This document shows positions 49,060 to 58,239 of a stretch of 64,000 nucleotides of DNA, in pieces. Position 1 is the first letter of the stretch; every line of letters begins with the position of its first letter. The stretch spans positions 22,376,001-22,440,000 of the forward strand of contig OX344757.2 of the NCBI GenBank assembly GCA_947034885.2, in the 5' to 3' direction. Under the pieces are notes generated by a model. It saw only the letters and a program-made list of their open reading frames with translations. It was not told where the DNA came from and searched no databases. Origin of the DNA: Thuidium tamariscinum (taxonomy: Eukaryota > Streptophyta > Bryopsida > Hypnales > Thuidiaceae). The position numbers and the translations under genes are program-made.

Positions 49060-50614
49060 CTCTACAAGAGGAAGGGTGACCGACTAGTACAAAATTATTG
49101 AAAGGCCATCTAAATTACTGGAAGGTCATTGTGGACATGCACTTCCACTAAAGCCGACTAGGAGATGTGCTAATTAGTCGCCTTCTTTGTTTCATTCTTG
49201 CACAATGATTTCCTTCCTCAAATTGTTTGCAGTCTCTAAAGTACAGAGTGAGCTAAGCAAGGAGAAGGCCGTCCAACATAGCCAACACCGAGGCAAAGAG
49301 ATAGGAACTTTGCACTAGCACTTTAATTTCCTCTCTCGTGTTTGGTGCAGGCCGTGAGTCTGGAGGGTTGATTTGTTGCTTCGGATTTGTCGGCCATGGA
49401 TGCTACAAACATGGCTCACTCTGCGCTTCCAGGACCTCCTTTTCGGCTCCGACACCCATTGCACCCCGTTGCCCCAACTTCCATTTTCGTCATAGCTAAT
49501 GTTAATAGCACTCATTGCCATTCCTTTTCGCCTTTCACATCTAGTCAACCTCAACCTCTATTTTTGCTTCTCTTTTCTTTGTGTTTGTCAAGATTTTTCG
49601 AGTTCAGTCGTCATTTGAGGTAAGTGGGTTTCTTATCTACTTTGTTGGTTTATTTTTTGTTTCTAACTTAGGAGTTCTTGTTTGTTTGTTTTTATAATTT
49701 ATAGGATGATGCAACATCAAGTGTGCTTGATTGGTTTGTTTTGCAGTTGCTGGATTGGATTTAGGGTTGTGAGATTTGTTGAGTTGGACTGTGGAGTGTA
49801 GGGTGATGTTAAGGAAGAAGTTGTTGGGAGTGTAGTAGTAGGTTTGGGAGCTATTGTGGACTTTATGAATTAATGAGTTTGGTTGTGAGTTCACCGTGTT
49901 GAACAGAGGAGAATTCAATTGTAGAGACGGTGGAACAGGGAAAGTACTACTTGTGTTGTGGAGTTTTCTTTGACGGAATTCATGGCTTGATTGTCTTAAG
50001 CAATTGTGTGTTGTAAATCCTTGTAACTTGTATTGACAATTTGATATGTGATTGCAAGTTGTGTTGGAGATTATTTACCGTTAAGATAGTTAGAGTTGTA
50101 GCTACGAGATATTGCATCTCATTATGGCCACTAGATTCTTTTTATGTTGAATGTGAGCAAAGTAGTTGGATCAAAGAAAGACTTGTAGAGACTTGGTTCC
50201 TTGTGATGTTTGGAGGACCCAGCTTATGTCTCACAAATTATCTCCATTAGTTGGAATTAAGGAAGTCTAGGTGATGGTGCACGTTCTACGGTTTTAGCAA
50301 ATTACTTGATTTATTTGTAGAGAGCATTTTTTACAAGGGAATATTGATTTATTTTCATCGAGCTTTCATATTCAAATTGAATGATGTGCTGTATATATTT
50401 GGTGATGGAAGATGCCAAATGGAGGAAAACAATGTTTGTTTTAAAAGACACATTAAAATCTCTTTAAAAGACACGTTTTGTATTTTTAGTAATGTCCTTT
50501 CAAGCATGTCCTAGACACAACATTTTAAGTAAAAAAATACTTAAAAGACATGTACTTTCAGTATGCAATTTTTGACTTAAAAACAACCTTAAAACATCCC
50601 TTTCTCTAGTAGTG
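49060..50614. mobile_element. CACTA-type DNA transposon, non-autonomous, 1555 bp
   Basis: Right end CATCCCTTTCTCTAGTAGTG; its reverse complement begins CACTACTAGAGAAAGGG. Left end CTCTACAAGAGGAAGGGTG matches it with a few changes. ATG precedes the left end (49057-49059) and follows the right end (50615-50617), the 3-bp duplication typical of CACTA (En/Spm) elements. The interior has a GC-richer, gene-like stretch at about 49300-49640 but no transposase. Confidence 0.8.
49396..49623 (+). CDS. Gene-like open frame inside the CACTA element, possible captured exon
   Basis: From ATG in good context (GGCCATGG) 75 codons run to a TGA that overlaps a strong donor (GAG|GTAAGTGG, GT at 49621-49622). 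The product starts MDATNMAHSALPGPPFRLRH and has a Leu/Phe-rich segment later. The region is clearly GC-richer than the flanks. No known domain. Since it lies between CACTA ends, capture of a host gene piece is plausible; an intact gene is less likely because no downstream exon was found. Confidence 0.25.
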   Translation: MDATNMAHSALPGPPFRLRHPLHPVAPTSIFVIANVNSTHCHSFSPFTSSQPQPLFLLLFSLCLSRFFEFSRHLR

Positions 50615-50830
50615 ATGCGTACTTGCGTATGTGTATTAGTATGTGCCCGTATCCGTACCTATATATACATATGCATATATATACGTATATATATCAGAGT
50701 TTTTTAAGATCAATGGTGGAGGGAGTGGTCTCTGATTTTTTTTCTCAAACTAATCAACAGCTCTTGGTTTTTAGGAAGGAGGGGGGCTGTTAATTAATGG
50801 AAAAAACATTGTTCGCCACTTTTCATCACA

Positions 50831-51780
50831 TTGATCACATTGTCACATTGTATAGTTCAACTTCTCTTGAGAAGCAATTGAAGGAGATATTTGGATACCT
50901 AAAGCTTTCAAAAGAAATCAAGGTTGCCATTGTACCTTCTTATGACATCGATAACAAGATTCATGTCTATTTTTCAACAACATAAGTAAAATGCATGTGA
51001 TACAACAATATTTAAAAAAGTGACTTCTTAAATATTGAAGTAACTACACACCTATAATTTTTTTAGAATGGATTGGATGAAGACTTAAATCTAGTGCTTG
51101 CATTCCATGTATCATCAAGCCCCACTATCCAAACTAATTGTGGTTTGCATTTATACCACGGTGAAGTAAAAAGGGATCTTTAATTGTTTCATTCACAACA
51201 TTGGTTGAGCAATCTCAATAATACCCAACATATTTGGTGTCCTTTTACTTTAGTGCAATGACTAATGATATAGTAAAGAGAGAGTTCAACATAGTAGATG
51301 GGGGAATTTTTATAAACAACTTAGTGGGACCCTTGTACACATACTTACATTTTTATGTCAATCAATGATTATTGAATGCCACAATATGATGTCCAAAATG
51401 CCATTTATTGAGAACGTACCCATCAATTTTGTAACATTCAGACTTTTACAGTTGTCATCAAGCTTCTATAAGATGGTTTCAACAAACTTGAAAACAATAC
51501 ATGGATACAAAGCCTTTGCTACTTTTTCCTATAGTTTTTGTTGAAGGTCAAGAATATTATGTTGCAATGCTTATATTTGCTACACCTTCAAAGACCGTAT
51601 GACCCAATGATTTTGGTCTACTATGTCATCCATTTTAGTTTCCATTCTCATTGTTGGGTCACTTATGTTAGAATTGTAGCATCCTTTATCCATCCAAAAG
51701 AAACAACAAAGTACAACAATCTAGATTTTAATCTTTGTTAGAAATTTGTTTTAAAGTGATTGTTATAGCACTTGAATTAA
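50831..51780. other. AT-rich spacer
   Basis: No supportable gene. The open frame 50797-50985 and others are short with no recognisable motif, though scattered coding-like stretches (around 50870-50985 and 51540-51700) could be old gene or transposon debris. Confidence 0.35.
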
Positions 51781-52042
51781 CCCATAAACAGTGCAGAGGC
51801 CATTTTCTAGTCAATGAATAAGAGAGAATCTTTGTATATAGGATAGAAATGCAATTATTCATCCTCAGAATTAGGGGTGGAAAGGAAAGATCTAAATTAG
51901 GGATAGAAGGGAAGATCTCATACAATGCTTTGACTTCCAACGAGTGCTTTTGAATTATTTTGAACCAATAATCTCCATGGTATCAAAATTCATAATTCTT
52001 CAAAATTCATAATTCTACAACCACCGGCTCATCGTTTAGGGG
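51781..52042 (-). mobile_element. TTAA/CCC-family element, inverted 262-bp copy
   Basis: TTAA (51777-51780), CCCATAAAC at the left; GTTTAGGGG, TTAA (52043-52046) at the right. The interior is the reverse complement of the 222-bp family (AGAGAATCTTTGTAT, AATTATTCATCCTCA, GGGGTGGAAAGG, CTTTGACTTCCAACGAG), with an internal duplication of the GGGATAGAAGGGAAGATCT part that accounts for the extra length. Both TTAA flanks are intact. Confidence 0.8.
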
Positions 52043-52400
52043 TTAAACTATGAAATGTGTAAGGAAATATTCAGATCTCTTGGTTCTCTCTCTAGGCAAC
52101 AAAAAAACTGTGAGCTATAGTGCAAAGACCACTGGCACATGGGGACTCTTTCTTGGATATGAAACGTCCCAATACTTGACACGCTGCAGATGGCCTCACA
52201 AGACATCGTGGACTATAACCTCTCCAACACCTTTTATGAGTAATGTAGTCATAATAATTCCTTGCGTATACAGGTGAGCATGAATACCAACTGCTTTCAT
52301 ATTGCGGCAGGAGAATCAGATTAATCTACAATCTCAGAATGGAGCATGCCAGAAGTTGGCGGATTCTCATACAATTTTGTTTTTTCTAACATTTGCCTTA

Positions 52401-52505
52401 ATGCCATCAAATGAGATAGAAGAGGATATTGTGTTCACTATTTTGAATTCGCAGCCATCAAATGAGATACAAGAGGATATTGTGTTCACTACTTTGCATC
52501 TGCAG
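52401..52505. repeat. 54-bp tandem duplication
   Basis: GCCATCAAATGAGATAGAAG..., ending CGCAG, is repeated directly as GCCATCAAATGAGATACAAG..., ending CTGCAG; the two units differ at only a few bases near their ends. It lies just downstream of the CPP1 stop codon and may be part of its 3' UTR. Confidence 0.85.
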
Positions 52506-52624
52506 CAGTTTGCAGCATCTCTATCAAATTGCCCCCAAAAATGTGCATGACAGCAAAGCTCAGGCTTCGATCCTCCGCCGCCAACCACACATCCACCACA
52601 GCCACCACCCCTTTCTTTCATTTT

Positions 52625-53443
52625 CTACTTCAAAAACGTGCACGAAAACCACAAGAAAACGTACGAGATGAGCGCCGTGGTAAGCTCTAACGACCACGTT
52701 CTGGGAATGAGCATCGACGGCACGACAGGGATCAACACCGACCCGAAGATCCACCCCACGGCCAAAGCTCCCAACCCTAAAACAAAAGCCCTACCCAGGC
52801 TCTTCAGCCTGTCATTGATGAAATAAACACAAGCTGCAAGCGAAACCGCCACCTGAAACGCCGGTCCGCCTTCCGCAGGGTTGAACACACTCCAGACTCC
52901 AAGTAAAAAAAACAGAGCAGCTCGTTGTCCGATGACCTCTTTCTTCGGCACTTCCACCATGCTGAGCAGCGCTCGTATCCATGGTGGCGACTCGTCCACT
53001 TTCTTCTTCAGATTGCTCTTCAGGTTAATCTTGGAAGCTTTCCTCGCCCGGTAACTCTCCATGATGATCTTCTCGTACGCCGCTTCGATACTCTCGCGGC
53101 TCTTCTCGTGGCTATGGTACTGTTCGCTCAAATAGTTTTTCGCTTCACGAATCTCTTCCGTGGAGGCGTCGGGCGGGACGCCCAAGCGCTTGAAGGGATC
53201 CCGGACGTTGACGCGAGGGAACACTTGCGGGCTGGATGATGATGATTCTGGGCCTCCATAGGAAGCATCCACTGCGCGGCAGATCAGTCCCTTCGGCATA
53301 CTCAGTACGAGTTTGCGGGGGCGTAATCTGTGAGAGTGGAGAGGGTGAGGCAAAGCGGCGACGCTCGAGGCTACTCCACTCATTCTGTTCGTAGGAGCCA
53401 TTCTAAGAGAACAGCTCATGATTGCTTCGTATGCTGTGGCCAT
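52625..53443 (-). CDS. CPP1: CPP1, J-like chaperone of protochlorophyllide oxidoreductase (plastid)
   Basis: One uninterrupted frame of 272 codons, ATG in good context (AAGATGG). Residues 1-60 are Ser/Arg-rich and low in acids, like a transit peptide. About residues 81-142 form a J-like domain (DPFKRLGVPPDASTEEIREA) in which the HPD motif of true J proteins is absent (EQYHSHEKS instead), as is usual for this family. Four hydrophobic stretches follow (about 175-187, 197-210, 219-240 and 254-271). This is the layout of CPP1 (Arabidopsis At5g23040, also called CDF1), a thylakoid and envelope protein that holds and stabilises light-dependent POR during chlorophyll synthesis. Length is close to the family norm. 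The lack of introns may be normal for this lineage or may mark a retrocopy; the frame is intact either way. Confidence 0.93.
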   Translation of the reverse strand: MATAYEAIMSCSLRMAPTNRMSGVASSVAALPHPLHSHRLRPRKLVLSMPKGLICRAVDASYGGPESSSSSPQVFPRVNVRDPFKRLGVPPDASTEEIREAKNYLSEQYHSHEKSRESIEAAYEKIIMESYRARKASKINLKSNLKKKVDESPPWIRALLSMVEVPKKEVIGQRAALFFLLGVWSVFNPAEGGPAFQVAVSLAACVYFINDRLKSLGRAFVLGLGALAVGWIFGSVLIPVVPSMLIPRTWSLELTTALISYVFLWFSCTFLK

Positions 53444-54168
53444 CTTGGAAGGATGAGGAAGAAGGACAGGCTCTCAACCAGTCTTCTCCTCGCAACGAGG
53501 GTACACAAGCGGTCTGACCATAAGTATTCTGCTCACGCCATACAAAGAACAAACAAACGAACAAAACCTCGTCAGAAAAAAACAGGATGGCTACCAATTC
53601 AGAGGTGCATTTCGTCTCTCACCAATTATGTCAACTTGAACACGCCCAGGACCTTAAGACCTCGTTGGGAGGTCCGCGACCTAACTTCCAAATAGTCGCA
53701 ACCCCAAGGCAATCTCAACCACCATGTCACCTCAACCTAATTCTGGGGTTTGCACGAATCTCTTCTCAAGGGGCAACTCATTCCTCAATTCCAGAGAAGA
53801 TATAACAACAACAAAACAACAGAATGCTCAATATCACTTTCAAAGATGAACTGATAAACGATATCGGCACTACCAGGATCGAATTCCTCTCAAACCCTAA
53901 TTCAAGGCAGTAGAGCGAAACACCAAATTGTCTCCAAATCTCCCTAAACCCGAAACCCAAAACCCGCTCACCGAAACGAAGGAAAGGCACGCCTGAAAAG
54001 ACTGTAGGGAAGCACATTTCAGCCTCAAAGGCTGCAACGTTCACCAATTCAGCTTGCTACAATCCCCATGAATTTCTACAAAACCCAAATTCAGCGCATG
54101 TGCGCGCTGAATAACATAAGCGAAAGGCAGGCATTGTACCTGTTAGAACGCAATTGAAATTCAGAGTC
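53444..54168. promoter_or_regulatory. 5' flank of CPP1
   Basis: GC-richer sequence upstream of the CPP1 ATG on the minus strand, presumably promoter and 5' UTR. No TATA box or named element stands out. Overlapping short open frames are not supported as genes. Confidence 0.4.
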
Positions 54169-54345
54169 TCATTTGGTCGTGGGAGGATTGTTTGCGGGAG
54201 CCCCGGCTGGCTGGCGCCCCAACGTCGCCGTCGTAAGAGCTTCCACGCCCGTGGCAGGAGTGAGCTCTTCGAGAAGTGGATAAACCTCAGTCGAGAAGAC
54301 ACACCGGAGCTTGTATGGCCTCTGCAGTGTGAATAGGATTTTCAT
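54169..54345 (-). CDS. Candidate 58-residue small protein upstream of CPP1
   Basis: ATG at 54345 to TGA at 54171-54169. The product starts MKILFTLQRPYKLRC, has STEVYPLLEELTPATGVEAL in the middle and a Pro/Ala-rich, Lys-ending tail. Codon use is GC-rich and unlike the AT-rich spacer. It could be a small gene, an exon (an AG precedes the ATG directly), or an upstream frame in a long CPP1 leader. I do not recognise a family. Confidence 0.3.
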   Translation of the reverse strand: MKILFTLQRPYKLRCVFSTEVYPLLEELTPATGVEALTTATLGRQPAGAPANNPPTTK

Positions 54346-54398
54346 CTGAGGTTTATCCGACCCCAGCCAGGTCATAGGAAGTATTAATTGTAAAATTC

Positions 54399-54416
54399 GG
54401 GGGGGGGGGGGGGGGG
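54399..54416. repeat. Run of 18 G
   Basis: Uninterrupted G run followed by CGGC, about 55 bp upstream of the candidate small ORF start (minus strand). Such runs are prone to length error in assembly. Confidence 0.9.
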
Positions 54417-54417
54417 C

Positions 54418-55249
54418 GGCAATTGTAAAAAAATTGTCTACTTTTTTGTGGTTACCAAATATGAAATCTAATTTTTTTTGTATTATCATTGGTTGTACAT
54501 GAAAAATCAAAAGCTTCACTACTTTTCCTTTGGTTAAAAAAAAGAATTGATTAAGGTAGGAGGTTTGAAAAGTGTCATACAGTCTCTAAAAGCATCCTTT
54601 AGTACAAAGGTACATATTGTTTTCTCTGATGTCCAAATCACATTCTTCAATGTATTGTAGGTGAACATATCAAGAAAGGATGCTTAGAGAGCCTCAAGTG
54701 AATGATATCTACTTCAAAATTCATAATTAAGAGTCTAAAGTAATTGTCACTCTTATGTCTTATTTTTAGCCATATTATACTATTTTTCTCGAATATTGAA
54801 TCTCTAAAGTTTATAAAACGTGTTTAAAGAAATGAGCACTTTAGTTTAATAATAATAATAATAATAAATATTAGGTGTTTCAAAAACTAGATGATAAACA
54901 AACATTAGAGAAAATTTGGACCTTCTACAAGACCATTTCTCATTTGAATAGATGTATAAATACAACAAAAAGTGAAATTATATTTATATATATACTAAAA
55001 ATTATGGCCCTTGTCGATTGCAATTTTTTAATATTCAAGACAAATAGTATATATTATCGCTAAAAATAAAGATGTAAGAGTGAAAATTACTTCAGACTCT
55101 TAGTTAGGAATTTTGAAGTGGGTATCATTCAAAAAAATGTTCTTATGTATTATATTTGCACAACAAAGTGACTTATCAATCCTCCAGAGAGTTCAAATTT
55201 TCACTAATGCTTCTTTTGTGCCAAATTTCTAGTATGATTTAATAAAATG
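54418..55249. other. AT-rich spacer with an AAT microsatellite
   Basis: No gene. A TAA/AAT trinucleotide run of about seven units lies at 54847-54867. Confidence 0.5.
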
Positions 55250-55375
55250 TTAATGATTTAGAAAGAATTATGCAACAAAATGATAAAGAATTTATTGAAA
55301 TTTTAACAAAGGCCGAATGTATAGATTACGTTGCAAACACTATGAAGCGCATCCTCAAGTTCTTGTAGATGGAAT
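55250..55375 (+). pseudogene. Decayed copy of the 35.7-kb exon C-terminus
   Basis: Read in one frame, the segment ends KAECIDYVANTMKRILKFL, stop, ME, against KAERTDYVVATIKRILKFLQ, ME in the exon at 35747-36265. The stop replaces Gln. The upstream part is more diverged. Two copies in one window show that the family is multi-copy. The CCCTAAATGCCC end of a TTAA/CCC-type element begins three bases later. Confidence 0.6.
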
Positions 55376-55377
55376 AA

Positions 55378-56021
55378 GCCCTAAATGCCCAAAATTTGGT
55401 GTTTACAAAACTTGGAGTTAAAAAAAACTAACCAAATTGCTATTTTTAGTAGTTTGTATTTTTGAAGAATTATTTTTGAAGTCTACTTTAAGTATCAAAA
55501 ATCCAATCTTGAAAATGATTGACTCATGGATTGACTATGATTTTTCTATTCAACATTTTGGGCAAGGGTACCCATTGCAATCTTGACTTTCTCTAGTATC
55601 AAGGCTCTTGAAAATGAGCCTCAAATACACTAGATCATAGAGAAAAATCACATTAGAAATTCACTTAAAAACATTGTACAGGAGATTTTGAGAAGTCATA
55701 AATTGATGGAGTTATGCATGTTAGGCCCTTTTACCACATATTTTTTTGATCACCAATTTTTTAAATTTGACTTGTGGAAAGAAAATTGAAAGACTTCACA
55801 TCTCTTTTACAATTTTAACACCCTCATGATCAAACATCATGATTTTTCAATCCATAAGTGGTATTGTTGTGTTTTCTTTTCCTAAACAATCTCTAATATA
55901 TCTAGTTTGAATTTGTATGGTTATATTTTTTTTTAAATTTGATAAAGCTCATCATAAGTTGATTTTTTGTTCACTTTTGAACAAATTCCTAAAAGCTCAG
56001 AAAAGGCCTTGGACGTTTAGG
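55378..56021. mobile_element. TTAA/CCC-type element, about 645 bp
   Basis: Left end ATAAG-CCCTAAATGCCCAA, right end CTTGGACGTTTAGG-AATTAA. The left tip matches the reverse complement of the solitary end at 15705-15729 (TTTAACCCCTAAATGCCCAA), and the right tip (AAAAGGCCTTGGACGTTTAGG) matches AAAAGGCTTGGGCATTTAGG there. TTAA flanks are decayed. Confidence 0.5.
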
Positions 56022-56339
56022 AATTAAATAGGTTTGGAAAGGCATCTCCCACAATAAAATGTCAATGCAATTAATTCATTGTGCCATAGATCACTTCCCA
56101 ATCTTTATACAATCTTCATCTATTGTAAAACAATGATACAAGTACAAATATTAGAAAAGTATTTAATGAACCAATTAGTCATGTGCATCATTTAAAAACT
56201 ATTTATACTTTTTGTCATTTTTTATAATCACTGTTGAAACTTCTTGATGATCCGCACAAAACAAAAGAATTCTATACTATAATAAAATTAAATATTGATA
56301 TGCTAATGGAACTTTGTGCTAGAAATTACACTACATATG

Positions 56340-57180
56340 ATTGATTCATCTCTAAAGTCAAAAGGCCATTTTTTTACCAAAAATCACTCAAAACTGCCAT
56401 TTCTGTTGTATTCATCCAAAGAAGCAGAACAAACATTTTTTTGAAATCTAACTATAATTATAAGATCATGTACTTCACTTCTATGAGATCATGTGGTAAA
56501 AATTTCTTGAAGTTTGACCATATAGATTGGAATATATAAGCATTCAAAGTTAGAAAACAAAATTCTTTTGACCATTGTCTTATAGATTCTAAAAATTTTG
56601 ATTGCCATTTGTGAAAAGTTCTTGCACTATGAACTTTGAACTTTAAATCAATTATGTCAAAGAATTGAGTTGAAAGTTTGGAAAAAAAATTTGAAGGAAA
56701 AACACTTGATTTTCATTCTTTAATAAATTATTAAGCAAAAGTAGGTCTAAGATTTAGAAAAACCAAATTTGTAAATAGCTCTACTTGAAGATGGAATAAA
56801 ACATAGTAATTCAAATAGCAAGATTGTTCTATTACGTATACTCAAATTTATCACAAAATTAATTTGAATTTATAAAAAAATTGCATTAAAAAATGAATTC
56901 TATAGGTTATTTTTCATAAAAGTTGCTTTGATTGCCCCCAAAATAAGATTGTTCATAACTCTCTCATCGCTAGAAGTCCAAATAGAATGAACAAAAGCTT
57001 CACACATACACAAAAATGTAATATTTAGGATTTTTTTTTAAATATTTTGATTTTTTGTGATTTTTTATGGCTACCCCATTATGTCTTTTTTGTAGCTTAT
57101 TGTACCATAACTTTTGCTCCCATGTACTAATAGAAATAAAAATCATACTCCCAAGAAGTTTATGTGATTTTTTTTAGCTT
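56340..57180 (-). repeat. Inverted relative of the 13.7-14.6-kb element interior
   Basis: Within 56360-56560 the reverse complement gives AGAAATGGCAGTTTTG, TTTTTACCACATG and CAATCTATATGG, matching AGAAATGGCAGTTTTGG, TTTTTCCACATG and CAATCTACACGG at 14450-14600 in the same order. Borders are not clear. Confidence 0.45.
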
Positions 57181-57227
57181 CATCAAAGGTTTAAGAAAAT
57201 CATGATGAATATTGAAACCCTACACAC

Positions 57228-57692
57228 GGTTGCTAGTATGTGAGCATAGAAAGTGTAAGCCTATGAGCCTAGAATTCTATACACATATTAATAGTACAAC
57301 GGTGCTAGTATGTGAACATGAAAGTGTGAGCATGTGAGCCTTGAACACACATATAAGTATGTATCATGCAACCATTGAAGGTGTTTATAACATAAATATC
57401 TATAATATATGTACTTATAGCATATATACACTATTAGTATAGAAGGTTACTATAATATAGACACTTATATCATAGATGTATAGTCTTCTAGGCTCTTATG
57501 CTCACACTTTTATGCTCACCTAATAGTAATCCTAGCCTTCATATAGTATAGGTGTCTATATTATAAATACCTTAGTGGTTATAGTATATTTATGTTATAA
57601 ACACCTTCAATGAGTAAGTATAAATATACTTACTTATATTTAGGCTCACAGCTCATAGGCTCACACTTCTATGTTCACATACTAGCGTCATT
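57228..57692. repeat. Palindromic element with nested inverted repeats, about 465 bp
   Basis: Outer arms: GCTAGTATGTGAGCATAGAA and AGCCTATGAGCCT at the left meet AGGCTCATA-like, CTTCTATGTTCACATACTAGC at the right. Inner arms: CATTGAAGGTGTTTATAACATAAATA and its reverse complement TATTTATGTTATAAACACCTTCAATG-like sequence near 57590. No coding capacity. Confidence 0.7.
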
Positions 57693-57831
57693 GAGACCCT
57701 ACAAGCCTATCAAAAGTCACATTTTGGCCTTTGTAAGATCTATGGGACGTTACTCGTTAATCGAGCAAGTGATTTTTGAAAACAACTACTTCAATTGGTT
57801 CAAAGGCATATATTTGATTAGAATTTAAAAC

Positions 57832-58239
57832 CCCTAACAAGCCTATTTTTGACATGGCTAAGACTGTGTTGCATTAGATATTAATATTTTTTGAAAAAAA
57901 TAATTCTTAACATAACATTCAGTAGCACTTTGCAGGGTTGCCTTCCCAAGGAGGGAATGGAGTGGAATATCCCACATCATTCCATCCAAAAGGATGAAAT
58001 GGTGTGGGATATTCCACACCAAATCAGTAACTTTTATTCAGTAGCAATGCAAAGAAGCAGCGTGTCAGAGTTTCAACTTGAAATTCGTGGATGAATCTGC
58101 CTGCTTGGTAGAAAAGGCAGAGTCTCTTCTTGCTACTGAATGTTATGAAATTCAATTTTCAGTTACTTAATACTTTTTGAAGTTTTTTGAAGAAAATTAA
58201 TTTTTTTTCTTTTAAATTCAAAAAATTGGGTTGTTAGGG
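57832..58239. mobile_element. CCCTAACAA-ended element carrying a second, nested MITE
   Basis: Outer tips CCCTAACAA (57832-57840) and TTGTTAGGG (58231-58239) pair perfectly; flanks are AAAAC and TTGG, possibly worn TTAA. Inside, CATAACATTCAGTAGCA (57911-57927) and TGCTACTGAATGTTATG (58131-58147) form a perfect 17-base inverted repeat bounding a 237-bp unit, which in turn contains the hairpin GGAATATCCCACATCATTCC / GGATGAAATGGTGTGGGATA. Confidence 0.65.

Larger units (their letters stand above)
48736..50830 (+). repeat. Second copy of the GTGACTGCCTC repeat, split by a CACTA insertion
   Basis: It starts GAGGCAGTGACTGCCTC with the TTGAGCTCATTG hairpin, C-rich runs and ATATGGGATAA as in 4684-5330. 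It has an internal array of TATGCATATCTGCATA- and ATGTGCCCGTATCCGTA-type words, and ends with the GGAGGGGGGCTGTTAATTAA block. The stretch 49060-50614 is foreign to it and has transposon ends, so the repeat is about 540 bp without the insertion. Confidence 0.65.

Noticed and set aside
54057..54302. Minus-strand Arg-rich frame overlapping the 58-codon candidate
   Set aside because: Shadow in another frame of the same GC-rich stretch; it has no start in good context.
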